Shown here: piece after piece, positions 1-9,002 of the stretch
Layout of the letters: each line of letters starts with the position of its first letter
How positions within the stretch are numbered: position 1 is the first letter of the stretch
DNA from: Bacillus sp. OV322
GTDB taxonomy: Bacteria > Bacillota > Bacilli > Bacillales > DSM-1321
Direction of reading: 5' to 3'
NCBI RefSeq assembly: GCF_900112495.1
Contig: NZ_FOMA01000001.1
Coordinates: 248,001 to 312,000 of the forward strand
DNA: 64,000 nucleotides
The notes under the pieces: model-generated
What the model was told of the DNA's origin: nothing
Databases searched by the model: none
Seen by the model: the letters and a program-made list of their open reading frames with translations, nothing else
Translations under genes and position numbers: made by a program

Positions 1-1166
1 GATTTAAAGCGGGAGGCGTGCATGCCGGTTTGCGGTATTCAAAAAAAGACATCGGGATGATTTTTACAAAACTGCCTGCAAGCTGTGCAGCGGTTTACAC
101 GCAAAGCGAAGTGAGAGCAGCACCGCTTGAAGTTACACAGAATAGTATTAATGCAGAAGGGAAGCTTCATGGAATCATTGTCAACAGCGCCTGTGCAAAT
201 GCATGTACCGGAAAACAGGGACTTTTGGATGCATATGAAACAAGAGAAATGATGGGGGATAAATTCAATCTTCCTTCCCGCTATTTTGCAGTCGCCTCCA
301 CAGGTGTAATTGGAGAATACCTGGAAATGGATAAAATTAAAAAAGGAATCAGCATGATAGAGACCACTTCCAATGCCGGGGCCGCCAAGGATTTTGAAGA
401 AGCCATATTAACAACAGACACAGTGACAAAAAGCTGCAGCTACCGGGCTGTCATTGATGGAAAAACAATTACAATGGGCGGCGCCGCAAAAGGATCAGGC
501 ATGATACATCCAAACATGGCAACAATGCTTGGCTTCATTACTACCGATGCGAACGTGGAATCTGCAGAACTAAAAGCAGCGCTTTGCCAAGCTGCAGATG
601 CTTCCTTTAACCAAATCACCGTAGACGGAGATACATCAACCAATGATATGGTGCTGATATTGGCAAATGGTGCTGCCGGGAACAGGCCGCTTACTTCCTT
701 ACACCCGGAATGGGATGTATTTCTCGGACTGCTGAAGGCTGTTGCAGAGAATCTTGCAAAGCAGATTGCCCGGGACGGAGAAGGAGCTACAAAGCTTATT
801 GAAGTAAACGTCACAGGAATGAAAACGAAGCAGGCCGCACAGCAGATGGCGAAGGTCATTGTGGGTTCAAGTCTTGTAAAAACGGCAGCTTATGGAGCAG
901 ACGCCAATTGGGGGAGGATTATAGCAGCAATGGGCAGAAGCGGGCATAAGTTCAATCCTGAGGCAGCAGATATTTTATTTGGCGATATTCTGGTCTTCAA
1001 GGAAGGAGAGCCGCATCCATTTTCGGAGGACGCCGCAAAAAAGTACTTAGAAGAAGACTCCATCACCATTACCGTCCATTTAAAGGAAGGCCATGAAGCG
1101 GGAACGGCATGGGGCTGTGATCTTACCTATGATTATGTAAAAATCAATGCCAGCTACCGGACCTAA
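1..1166 (+). CDS. argJ: ArgJ, bifunctional ornithine acetyltransferase / N-acetylglutamate synthase (5' end outside window)
   Basis: The enzyme moves the acetyl group from N-acetylornithine to glutamate in the cyclic arginine pathway. The frame is open from base 3 (F-K-A-G-G-V-H), so the gene starts before the window; 387 residues are visible against about 406 in B. subtilis, so roughly 20 N-terminal residues are missing. The autocleavage motif PNMATMLGF, cut between Ala and the nucleophilic Thr to give alpha and beta chains, lies near base 520. The C-terminus WGCDLTYDYVKINASYRT is typical of the family. It is followed 12 bases later by argB in the order of the B. subtilis arg operon. The GTG at base 18 is internal and is not the start. 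Confidence 0.96.
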   Translation, partial: FKAGGVHAGLRYSKKDIGMIFTKLPASCAAVYTQSEVRAAPLEVTQNSINAEGKLHGIIVNSACANACTGKQGLLDAYETREMMGDKFNLPSRYFAVASTGVIGEYLEMDKIKKGISMIETTSNAGAAKDFEEAILTTDTVTKSCSYRAVIDGKTITMGGAAKGSGMIHPNMATMLGFITTDANVESAELKAALCQAADASFNQITVDGDTSTNDMVLILANGAAGNRPLTSLHPEWDVFLGLLKAVAENLAKQIARDGEGATKLIEVNVTGMKTKQAAQQMAKVIVGSSLVKTAAYGADANWGRIIAAMGRSGHKFNPEAADILFGDILVFKEGEPHPFSEDAAKKYLEEDSITITVHLKEGHEAGTAWGCDLTYDYVKINASYRT

Positions 1167-1178
1167 AGGAGAATGTAT

Positions 1179-1952
1179 ATGGCTGTATTAGTGTTAAAGT
1201 GCGGAGGCAGCATTATTGATAATCTTTCTGGCGCTTTTTTTGAAAGTATAAAAGAACTGCAAAAAGATGGATATAAGATCATCTTTGTCCACGGCGGCGG
1301 TCCTGATATTAATTTGATGCTTGAAAAAAGCGGCATTGTTCCAGCCTTCAAAAATGGCTTAAGAGTTACTACGAAAGAGGTTTTTAATATTGCGGAATTA
1401 ATGCTCTCAGGCAAATCAAATCGCTGTTTGGTGCATAAACTTGAAAGCTGCGGAATACAGACAGTAGGTTTAAATGGTTCTGATGCAGGCATTCTGACGG
1501 GAAGCCCCATTGATGAGTGCAGCCTGGGAGCTGTCGGCAATGTTGAAAAGGTCAATACTGAACTTCTTCAGTTATTGTTTGAAAGAGGATATTGTCCTGT
1601 ACTGACTCCGATTTCCTCTGACGGAAGCGGGGGTAAATTGAATGTAAATGCAGACCTTGCTGCGGGTGCAGTAGCGAAAGAGCTGAGGGCGGAAACTTGC
1701 ATTTTTGTCAGTGATGTACCTGGAGTCATGAAGGATGGCCAAATTATTGAGGAGCTTAACCCGGAAGAAGCTCATGCTTTAATTCAGTCTGGAGAAGTAA
1801 CAGGAGGAATGATTCCAAAGGTGAACACAGCACTGGCGGTTTTGGATAATGGAATTGAAAATGTAATGATTGCCAGCGGGAAAATCGCTTTTTACAAAAA
1901 TGGAGCCTTTACCGGCACCAAATTTTTAAACGAAAAGAGGGTGCTGAATTGA
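1179..1952 (+). CDS. argB: ArgB, acetylglutamate kinase
   Basis: It phosphorylates N-acetylglutamate in the second step of arginine synthesis. The glycine-rich amino-acid-kinase start (VLKCGGSI, then VHGGGPDI) and a C-terminal ATP-site region (GGMIPKVNTALAVLDNG) are visible. The protein is 257 aa, the usual size. An ATG at 1173 lies only one base after the Shine-Dalgarno AAAGGAG (1165-1171); the ATG at 1179 has proper spacing and gives MAVLVLKCGG, so it is preferred. The stop codon overlaps the TTG start of argD in a TTGA junction, suggesting translational coupling. Confidence 0.95.
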   Translation: MAVLVLKCGGSIIDNLSGAFFESIKELQKDGYKIIFVHGGGPDINLMLEKSGIVPAFKNGLRVTTKEVFNIAELMLSGKSNRCLVHKLESCGIQTVGLNGSDAGILTGSPIDECSLGAVGNVEKVNTELLQLLFERGYCPVLTPISSDGSGGKLNVNADLAAGAVAKELRAETCIFVSDVPGVMKDGQIIEELNPEEAHALIQSGEVTGGMIPKVNTALAVLDNGIENVMIASGKIAFYKNGAFTGTKFLNEKRVLN

Positions 1953-3100
1953 ATTCTTTATTTCCTACTTACCAGCGCTGGGATATAGAGCCCAAAACGG
2001 CTAAGGGTTCCTGGCTGACTGCAGCAGACGGCAAAAAATATCTGGACTTTACTTCCGGCATTGGTGTAACCGGGTTGGGACACTGCAGCGACTATGTCAT
2101 GAATGCTGTTAAGGAACAGCTCAATCACTTTTGGCATACTTCTAATATGTTCCGCAATTCAAAGCAAGAATCAGCAGCAGCACTCTTGGCAGAAGCGTCT
2201 GGTTTGGATCGCGTATTTTTTGCAAATAGCGGAGCAGAGGCCAATGAAGCTGCAATTAAATTGGCACGCAAAGCGACAGGGAAAAGCAAAATCATCACAT
2301 GCCATGGATCCTTTCACGGCCGGACGTTTGCCGGAATGGCTGCAACAGGGCAGGAAAAGGTGCGGGCTGGATACGGTCCAATGTTAACGGAATTTCAATA
2401 TATACCTTTTAACAATAGTGAAGAAGTAAAAAAAATGGTGGATAAAAATACGGCTGCCGTAATGCTCGAAATTGTCCAGGGAGAAGGAGGAGTCCATCCT
2501 GCCTGCCAGGAATTCCTGACTGCCATTACAGAAGCGTGCAGGGAATCCGGAGCCCTGATTATTATTGATGAAATACAAACAGGCATCGGCAGAACAGGCA
2601 AGCCCTTTGCATTCCAGCACTTTGATATTTCCCCGGATATCATTACTTCTGCAAAAGGGCTCGGTAACGGACTTCCCATAGGTGCAATGATAGGGAAAGA
2701 ATATCTTGCAGATTACTTTGGACCAGGCAGCCATGGATCGACGTTCGGGGGGAATCCTGTCAGCATTTCAGCAGCAGAGGCCGTATTGAAAAAAATTATG
2801 GATCCGGATTTTCAAGCGGAAACAGAAAAAAAAGCTGGACTCTTTTTAAAACAGCTTCAGCACACATTAAGTGATGCAAAAGGGGTGTCAGAGATCCGTG
2901 GGCTTGGGCTGATGATTGGCATTGAACTAAAAGAAGGCAGTGAAAACATTTTGCTGCAGTTTCAAAAAGAAGGGCTGCTTGTCTTGACTGCAGGCTCAAA
3001 CGTTTTGAGATTGCTTCCGCCGTTAACAGCACAGCAAGAGGAATTTGATTATGCTGCAAAAGTAATTGGAGAGGCACTGAGAGTAAAGCAGAATATCTGA
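1949..3100 (+). CDS. argD: ArgD, acetylornithine aminotransferase
   Basis: This is a class-III PLP aminotransferase that makes N-acetylornithine from the semialdehyde with glutamate as amino donor. It has 383 aa, the usual length. The PLP-binding lysine lies in TSAKGLGNGLPIGAM near residue 236, preceded by the cofactor Asp region IIIDEIQTGIGRTGKP. The start is TTG, overlapping the argB stop by four bases, with a GAGGGTG Shine-Dalgarno upstream. Downstream is a gap of about 309 bases holding a MITE-like repeat before carA. Confidence 0.95.
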   Translation: MNSLFPTYQRWDIEPKTAKGSWLTAADGKKYLDFTSGIGVTGLGHCSDYVMNAVKEQLNHFWHTSNMFRNSKQESAAALLAEASGLDRVFFANSGAEANEAAIKLARKATGKSKIITCHGSFHGRTFAGMAATGQEKVRAGYGPMLTEFQYIPFNNSEEVKKMVDKNTAAVMLEIVQGEGGVHPACQEFLTAITEACRESGALIIIDEIQTGIGRTGKPFAFQHFDISPDIITSAKGLGNGLPIGAMIGKEYLADYFGPGSHGSTFGGNPVSISAAEAVLKKIMDPDFQAETEKKAGLFLKQLQHTLSDAKGVSEIRGLGLMIGIELKEGSENILLQFQKEGLLVLTAGSNVLRLLPPLTAQQEEFDYAAKVIGEALRVKQNI

Positions 3101-3115
3101 ATTTTAATACCTATA

Positions 3116-3133
3116 AATGAATAAATATACTTC
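3116..3133 (+). promoter_or_regulatory. Possible ArgR (ARG box-like) site upstream of carA
   Basis: The sequence AATGAATAAATATACTTC resembles one good half (TGAAT) and one poor half of the ArgR/AhrC box TGAAT-WWWW-ATTCA. It sits in the only sizeable gap of the arginine operon, where a second promoter for carAB-argF would be expected. The match is partial, so this is tentative. Confidence 0.25.
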
Positions 3134-3147
3134 CGTGTTAATAAAAT

Positions 3148-3377
3148 AGCTCTTTTCTTAAAGATTTTGCTCCTTAATAAGTTCTCAAGGCAAACCCTTT
3201 GTTAAAGCAGGTTGATTGGAGTGAAAGGTGCGGAGACTCCTGCGGGATCAGCGTGACAGATGAGACCCCGCAGACGCAAGTCGAGGAGGCCTGGCGCACG
3301 CCCCGCGGAAAGCGTAGCATCCTGGAGCGGAAATCAACCACTTGTTCAGGTAGCAATAAAGTTTACAAAAACAGCCT
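3148..3377 (+). repeat. MITE-like palindromic repeat, copy R1
   Basis: About 230 bp, non-coding. The left end AGCTCTTTTCTTAAAGATT and the reverse complement of the right end, AGGCTGTTTTTGTAAACTTT, are similar, giving imperfect terminal inverted repeats. The core carries GGTTGATTGGAG near its left edge, CTCCTGCGGG, GACCCCGCAG, CCCCGCGGAAAGCG and CCTGGAGCGGAAATCAACC. The same blocks recur near 11.6, 35.4, 60.7 and 60.9 kb, with degraded or truncated copies near 18.9 and 38.9 kb. It separates argD from carA, which would otherwise be near neighbours. Confidence 0.85.
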
Positions 3378-3409
3378 AATAAATATAAATTTCTATAGAG
3401 GTGAGCGCT

Positions 3410-4489
3410 TTGAAAAGTTATCTGCATTTATCCAATGGAGCATCATATGAAGGAACATTGCTGACAGATCACCATGTTAAGGAGGCCGCTGGAGAAATTG
3501 TCTTTTTTACGGGCATGACCGGGTATCAGGAAGTTCTGACAGATCCATCCTACAGTAATCAAATTGTTGTTTTCACATATCCCCTGATTGGAAATTACGG
3601 AATCAACCGTAATGATTTCGAAAGCAAAAAACCCCATTTAGCCGGGGTAGCTGTTTATGAAGGAAACATGGCCCATTCACACTACCAGTCAGAATACTCG
3701 CTGGCTGAATATCTGAACAAGTGGAATATCCCTTTAATAAGCCGGATAGACACAAGGGCTGTCGTTAAGCAAATCCGCCGCAGCGGCTCCATGGACGCTG
3801 CCATTTCGGAGTATGGAGCGAAAGACTTTAATGGGATTGACCCAACTTTATCTCCAGTGGCAGATGTATCTGTTAAAAATCCGGAATGTTATGGAAATGG
3901 GAAAAAACATATTGTGCTCATAGATTTTGGTTATAAAAAATCAATTCTGCACACTCTCATCAATAGTGGCTGCAGGGTCACGGTCGTTCCATATAATACG
4001 GCCGCAGGGACCATTCATCAGCTAAAGCCGGACGGAATTCTATTATCCAATGGACCTGGTGATCCCAAACAGCTGAAATACCTGCTTGGAAATATAAAAA
4101 ATATTGCCTCAAGCTATCCAACTATGGGCATTTGCCTAGGCCATCAGCTGGCTGCTCTTGCTTTTGGGGGAAATACAAAGAAAATGCTCTTCGGTCACAG
4201 AGGGGCAAATCAGCCGGTTATGGACTTGATAACGAAGAAAGTATATATGAGTTCTCAGAACCACAGCTACATGGTTGATGAATCCAGCCTTGATCAAACA
4301 CCGCTCAGGGTGCGTTACAGGAATGTTAATGATGGGACAGTAGAAGGGCTCATGCACAAAACACTGCCGATAATGACCGCTCAATATCATCCGGAAGCAC
4401 ATCCGGGACCTGCAGAGAATATCCAGCTTTTTCATGATTTTTTGACCTTGATAGACGAATGCGGCGGGAGAGAAAAAGTATATGCCTAA
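3410..4489 (+). CDS. carA: CarA, carbamoyl-phosphate synthase small (glutaminase) subunit, arginine-specific
   Basis: It hydrolyses glutamine and passes ammonia to CarB. A class-I glutamine amidotransferase core is visible: nucleophile Cys in GICLGHQLAALAFGG near residue 242 and the His/Glu pair in QYHPEAHPGP near residue 327. The preferred start is TTG at 3410 (MKSYLHLSNG) after Shine-Dalgarno GAGGTGAG; a GTG at 3401 lies inside that Shine-Dalgarno. This gives 359 aa. The end overlaps carB by eight bases. Position inside the arg cluster marks it as the arginine-linked copy rather than the pyrimidine one. Confidence 0.95.
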   Translation: MKSYLHLSNGASYEGTLLTDHHVKEAAGEIVFFTGMTGYQEVLTDPSYSNQIVVFTYPLIGNYGINRNDFESKKPHLAGVAVYEGNMAHSHYQSEYSLAEYLNKWNIPLISRIDTRAVVKQIRRSGSMDAAISEYGAKDFNGIDPTLSPVADVSVKNPECYGNGKKHIVLIDFGYKKSILHTLINSGCRVTVVPYNTAAGTIHQLKPDGILLSNGPGDPKQLKYLLGNIKNIASSYPTMGICLGHQLAALAFGGNTKKMLFGHRGANQPVMDLITKKVYMSSQNHSYMVDESSLDQTPLRVRYRNVNDGTVEGLMHKTLPIMTAQYHPEAHPGPAENIQLFHDFLTLIDECGGREKVYA

Positions 4490-7400
4490 AGATAAGAATA
4501 TCCATACAATACTAGTTATCGGCTCAGGGCCGATTATCATCGGCCAGGCGGCAGAATTTGATTATGCAGGGACACAGGGCTGCCTGGCACTGAAGGAAGA
4601 AGGCTATAAAGTAATTCTTATCAATAATAACCCTGCAACGATTATGACGGATGAGCTTCATGCAGATGCTGTATACTTTGAGCCGATGACCTGTGAAAAC
4701 GTCGAGAAAATAATTGTGAAGGAAAAACCTGATGGACTTCTTGCCACGCTCGGTGGCCAAACAGGATTGAATCTTGCTTTTCAGCTTCATGAACAGGGGA
4801 TTTTGGATAAATACGGAGTTAAACTGCTTGGGACTCCCATTGAATCAATAAAAAAAGGGGAAGACAGGGAGTTATTCAGGAGCCTTATGCTCGAAATTGA
4901 TGAGCCAGTACCGCAAAGCACGATTGTCACAACCATGGAAGAAGCACATGCATTTGCAGAAAGCACAGGTTTTCCTATCATCATTCGTCCTGCATATACA
5001 CTGGGGGGAACGGGGGGCGGAATTGCAGATGATTTCGGGGACTTAACCTCCATCGTCCGAAGCGGATTGCAGGAAAGTCCAATCACCCAATGCCTGGTTG
5101 AGAAAAGCATAGCTGGTTTTAAAGAAATCGAATATGAAGTAATGCGGGACAGTAATGGAACCTGCATTACAATCTGCAACATGGAGAATATCGATCCGGT
5201 AGGGATCCATACAGGCGATTCAGTTGTTGTAGCACCCTCACAGACTTTGACAGACGAAGAATATCATATGCTCCGCTCTGCGTCCATCAAAATCATATCC
5301 GCGCTGGGAATAGTAGGGGGCTGCAATATTCAATTTGCTTTGGACCCTTTTAGCAAAAATTATTATTTAATTGAAGTCAATCCTAGGGTCAGCCGTTCTT
5401 CCGCGCTTGCATCCAAGGCCACCGGTTACCCTATTGCCAGAATTGCCGCTAAATTGGCTGTTGGCTTTCAGTTGTCTGAACTGGCCAATCCGGTAACACA
5501 GAGCACCTATTCAAGCTTTGAGCCTGCTCTGGATTATGTGGCCGTAAAGTTTCCGCGCTGGCCATTTGATAAATTCAGTACAGCTTACAGAAAGCTTGGG
5601 ACCCAAATGAAAGCGACCGGAGAAGTAATGGCGCTGCACAGAAGCTTTGAAGGAGCCATCCAAAAAGCGATAGATTCCTTAGAACTGAAAACAATAGGGC
5701 TGAAGCTCCTGGGACTTGAAGACAAGGATATGGCTGAATTAAAAAGCATGCTTAAAGAATCGACAGACGAAAGAATCTTTATTATTTTTGAACTTTTAAG
5801 AAGAGGGCTTCCCTCTGAAGATATTTGTAAGGCAACAGCAATTGACCCATTCTTTTTAAAGTCATTTGCTTCTTTGATTGAAGATGAGAAGAAAATCAGT
5901 TCTCTTACTCTTCATTCAATAAAAAAAGAGGAAATGTTGATGTATAAAGAAAAAGGGTTTTCAGACCGGTACCTGGCCGCCGCCTGGGGAGAGAAAGAAT
6001 CTGATGTGAGACAGTGGCGTAAAAAACAGGGCATCAATGCCGTTTACAAAACGGTTGATACCTGTGCGGCTGAATTTGAATCTCCCTCCAATTACTATTA
6101 TTCAGCCTATTTTGGCGAAAATGAACAGGTGGTCACTGACAAAAAGAAAGTGCTCATTATCGGCAGCGGCCCAATACGCATCGGCCAGGGAATTGAGTTT
6201 GATTATTGTTCGGTACATGGCGTGCTTGCGCTCCAGAAAGAAAATGCCGAAGCGATCATGATCAATAATAATCCAGAAACAGTCAGTACGGACTTTGCCA
6301 TAGCTGACCGGTTATATTTTGAACCTCTTACACTCGAATATGTATTGAATGTGATCGAGGCAGAAAATATTACAGATGTAATCGTTCAATTCGGAGGGCA
6401 AACAGCCATTAATCTTGCGCGGGATCTTGAGAAGCATCAGGTGAATCTCCTGGGAACCTCATATGACATTGTGGATCAGCTGGAAGACAGGAAGAGATTT
6501 TATCAGCTTCTTAAGAAACTGGAAATCCCTCATGTGCCTGGTCAAGAGGCCGCAAACAAAGGCGAAATAGCAGCCTGTATTAAGCAAATCGGTTATCCCG
6601 TCCTTTTAAGGCCGTCATATGTAATCGGAGGCCAGGGAATGGAAATCATTCATGGTGAAAAGGATTGGAAGAAAGTCGCGGAGCAGAAGGAAGAGCTGAT
6701 GTATCCAATTTTGGTTGATTCGTACATACCCGGCAAGGAAGCGGAAATTGACCTCCTTGCAGACGGTACGGATATTTTCATTCCACTCATTGCTGAGCAT
6801 ATTGAAAAAGCAGGTGTCCATTCAGGAGACAGCATGGTCATTCTTCCAGAAGAATCACTTTCAGAGTCTGTAAAAGAAAAAATGGTGCTTTACTCAAAAA
6901 GGATTGTTTCAGAGCTAAAATATACGGGATTAATGAACATACAATTTGTGATAAAAGGAAATGACGTTTATGTTCTGGAAGTGAACCCCAGAGCCAGCAG
7001 AACCGTGCCTATTATCAGCAAAATATCCGGCTTTCAAATGGTAGAGGCTGCTGCAAAGATTATTTACCGCAAGCAATCACTAAATGAAGCTGCAGGGTCA
7101 GCTGGACTGCAGGAAAAATTACCTTATACAGCAATAAAGTATCCTGTGTTTTCTTCCTTTGCACTTTCAGGGCTTGATACTAAAATAGGTCCTGTTATGA
7201 AATCCACCGGTGAAGGCATCACAATTGGCCGAACAAAAAGTGAAGCTCTGAGTAAGGTGTATCCGCACCCTAAACCCGGCAGTAAAGGCATTTTTAAAAC
7301 ACAGTCCGTCAATTTGCCGGGGGATCTTCAGGATGCCGCAGCAGATCTTGGGTTTGAGTTTTCAAGCGGTGATTTCAGGAGCTGGGCAGAAACTGAAACA

Positions 7401-7598
7401 GGTGCTGCTGTCCTTTCATATGGAAGCAGTGCAGATGACAAGGAAATCAGGTTATGGGCAATTAAGCATCGCCTTCTTGTTTTTACGGAAGAAGAAACCT
7501 TCGCAGCATATATACAGTCGTTCGCTTCGAATGAGACAGAAATAGCTTCGCTCCAGGAATGGAAGGAAAGATACAAAAAGGACGTGATTTCCATATGA
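4482..7598 (+). CDS. carB: CarB, carbamoyl-phosphate synthase large subunit, arginine-specific
   Basis: It makes carbamoyl phosphate from bicarbonate, ammonia and two ATP. The 1038 aa show the internal duplication typical of the family: IGSGPIIIGQAAEFDYAGTQ near the N-terminus is repeated as IGSGPIRIGQGIEFDYCSVH near residue 560, each followed by an ATP-grasp module with an EVNPRxSR motif. The C-terminal regulatory domain is shorter than in enterobacterial CarB, as in the B. subtilis arginine-specific enzyme. It overlaps carA by eight bases and argF by four. Confidence 0.96.
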   Translation: MPKDKNIHTILVIGSGPIIIGQAAEFDYAGTQGCLALKEEGYKVILINNNPATIMTDELHADAVYFEPMTCENVEKIIVKEKPDGLLATLGGQTGLNLAFQLHEQGILDKYGVKLLGTPIESIKKGEDRELFRSLMLEIDEPVPQSTIVTTMEEAHAFAESTGFPIIIRPAYTLGGTGGGIADDFGDLTSIVRSGLQESPITQCLVEKSIAGFKEIEYEVMRDSNGTCITICNMENIDPVGIHTGDSVVVAPSQTLTDEEYHMLRSASIKIISALGIVGGCNIQFALDPFSKNYYLIEVNPRVSRSSALASKATGYPIARIAAKLAVGFQLSELANPVTQSTYSSFEPALDYVAVKFPRWPFDKFSTAYRKLGTQMKATGEVMALHRSFEGAIQKAIDSLELKTIGLKLLGLEDKDMAELKSMLKESTDERIFIIFELLRRGLPSEDICKATAIDPFFLKSFASLIEDEKKISSLTLHSIKKEEMLMYKEKGFSDRYLAAAWGEKESDVRQWRKKQGINAVYKTVDTCAAEFESPSNYYYSAYFGENEQVVTDKKKVLIIGSGPIRIGQGIEFDYCSVHGVLALQKENAEAIMINNNPETVSTDFAIADRLYFEPLTLEYVLNVIEAENITDVIVQFGGQTAINLARDLEKHQVNLLGTSYDIVDQLEDRKRFYQLLKKLEIPHVPGQEAANKGEIAACIKQIGYPVLLRPSYVIGGQGMEIIHGEKDWKKVAEQKEELMYPILVDSYIPGKEAEIDLLADGTDIFIPLIAEHIEKAGVHSGDSMVILPEESLSESVKEKMVLYSKRIVSELKYTGLMNIQFVIKGNDVYVLEVNPRASRTVPIISKISGFQMVEAAAKIIYRKQSLNEAAGSAGLQEKLPYTAIKYPVFSSFALSGLDTKIGPVMKSTGEGITIGRTKSEALSKVYPHPKPGSKGIFKTQSVNLPGDLQDAAADLGFEFSSGDFRSWAETETGAAVLSYGSSADDKEIRLWAIKHRLLVFTEEETFAAYIQSFASNETEIASLQEWKERYKKDVISI

Positions 7599-8557
7599 CA
7601 GCAATGGCCAGGTTGAATGAAAAAAACATTATAAAAACAAAGGATTTTCTTTCACTTGCTGGTATGACAGGCAGTGATATCCTGAAACTGCTGGAGCTGG
7701 CAGGAGAAATTAAACTAAAACAGTCAAGCGGTGAAGAATATCATCCTTTAAAAGGAAAAATATTGGGCATGATTTTTGAGAAATCTTCAACAAGAACAAG
7801 AGTTTCATTTGAAGCAGGGATGCTTCAGCTTGGGGGGCATGCTCTATTTTTGAGCAGCAGCGACATTCAGCTGGGCAGAGGAGAGACCATTGAAGATACA
7901 GGAAAGGTTTTATCTCAATTTGTAGATGCCATAATGCTTAGGACACATGAACATTCAAAGGCTGAAGCTCTTGCAAATGCTGCGGATGTGCCAGTTATAA
8001 ACGGGCTGACCGACATGTACCACCCTTGCCAGGCATTGGCTGACCTTTTGACGATCCAGGAAATTAAAGGGAGTTTCAAGGGACTTAAAATAGCTTATAT
8101 TGGAGACGGAAACAATGTCGCGCATTCTTTAATGCTGGCCAGCGCCAAAACGGGCATGGATTTTTCAATAGCATGTCCTGCGGGATATGAGCCGGATCCG
8201 GAAGTTATAAAGCATGCGAAAAATGAAGCAATTCATAACGGGGGAACAATAACAATCACCCATTCACCAGAAGAAGCCATCTTAGAAGCGGATGCAGTGT
8301 ATGCTGATGTTTGGACATCAATGGGCCAGGAACAAGAAAACAGCATCCGTCTCAAGGCATTTAAGGATTTTAAAATTGATCAAAACTTAGTGAAACTTGC
8401 AAAGCCTGATTATATATTTATGCATTGCCTGCCTGCCCACAGGGAGGAAGAAGTAGCTGCCGAGGTGATTGACGGCCCGAATTCGGTGGTTTTCCTTCAG
8501 GCGGGGAACAGGCTTCATGCCCAAAAAGCGTTACTTGTTGATTTACTGCTGCAGTAA
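7595..8557 (+). CDS. argF: ArgF, ornithine carbamoyltransferase
   Basis: It condenses ornithine and carbamoyl phosphate to citrulline, using the product of CarAB encoded just upstream. Motifs seen are STRTRVSFE (carbamoyl-phosphate loop, about residue 64), HPCQALADL (about 142) and HCLPAHREEEV (about 276). The preferred start is ATG 7595, which overlaps the carB stop (ATGA) with AAAGGA about 12 bases upstream; this gives 320 aa, the family length. A longer frame from 7559 would extend unnaturally into carB. It is the last gene of the operon. Confidence 0.95.
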   Translation: MTAMARLNEKNIIKTKDFLSLAGMTGSDILKLLELAGEIKLKQSSGEEYHPLKGKILGMIFEKSSTRTRVSFEAGMLQLGGHALFLSSSDIQLGRGETIEDTGKVLSQFVDAIMLRTHEHSKAEALANAADVPVINGLTDMYHPCQALADLLTIQEIKGSFKGLKIAYIGDGNNVAHSLMLASAKTGMDFSIACPAGYEPDPEVIKHAKNEAIHNGGTITITHSPEEAILEADAVYADVWTSMGQEQENSIRLKAFKDFKIDQNLVKLAKPDYIFMHCLPAHREEEVAAEVIDGPNSVVFLQAGNRLHAQKALLVDLLLQ

Positions 8558-8660
8558 CACTCATATCTTTTTGGCGTTTATTATTACTAAAAAATGGCGA
8601 GTGATGAAACTCCTTTTTCGGTAAGAATAGTAATACAGCCATTGAAAAGGAGAGATGGAA

Positions 8661-8840
8661 ATGGGACAGAGTCATCAATTTACGCCAGGTCAAAAGGCCC
8701 CGAACAATGGGATGTATGTAGAAATAGGAGAAACAGGAAGCACGGTGAACAACCCTAAAAAGGTAAGGCTGAATGCTGGTGACCGTTTTCCGGAAACAAC
8801 AAATGGAAACAGGCATTGGACATATAAAAGAAAACCATAA
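8661..8840 (+). CDS. yjzC: YjzC family small protein
   Basis: A 59-residue basic protein starting MGQSHQFTPGQKAPNNG and ending NRHWTYKRKP, closely resembling B. subtilis YjzC, which also follows argF. Its function is not established. ATG at 8661 is chosen over ATG 8655 because the Shine-Dalgarno AAAGGAGA (8646-8653) almost touches the latter. A U-tailed terminator follows immediately. Confidence 0.85.
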   Translation: MGQSHQFTPGQKAPNNGMYVEIGETGSTVNNPKKVRLNAGDRFPETTNGNRHWTYKRKP

Positions 8841-8848
8841 TAAAAAAG

Positions 8849-8893
8849 AGCAAATTCTTTTTCTTCATGAAGGAAAAGGATTTGCTTTTTTTC
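8849..8893 (+). terminator. Rho-independent terminator of yjzC
   Basis: The arms AGCAAATTCTTTTTCTTC (8849-8866) and GAAGGAAAAGGATTTGCT (8869-8886) pair over 18 positions with some G-U pairs and are followed by a T tract. Confidence 0.85.
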
Positions 8894-8914
8894 TCTGAAA
8901 GAAGATGATGAATC

Positions 8915-8968
8915 TTTACTTTATAAGAAATTTTCGTATAATAAAATCAAAGGTCAAAAAAGGTCAAA
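8915..8968 (+). promoter_or_regulatory. clpB promoter with CtsR operator
   Basis: A sigma-A-like promoter has -35 TTTACT (8915-8920), a 16 bp spacer and a perfect -10 TATAAT (8937-8942). Just downstream, GGTCAAA-AAA-GGTCAAA (8952-8968) matches the CtsR heptad direct repeat (RGTCAAA-NAN-RGTCAAA) exactly, at the expected place near the transcription start. No CIRCE inverted repeat for HrcA is visible. Confidence 0.9.
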
Positions 8969-9002
8969 ACACTTCTTCTGAATGTTTGTGAGGAGGATAA
9001 TT

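Noticed and set aside
3199..3450. Open frames running through repeat copies (also at 11593-11814 and 60936-61136)
   Set aside because: They lie inside the repeat, occur on either strand and end in unrelated sequence; the repeat shows no codon constraint.
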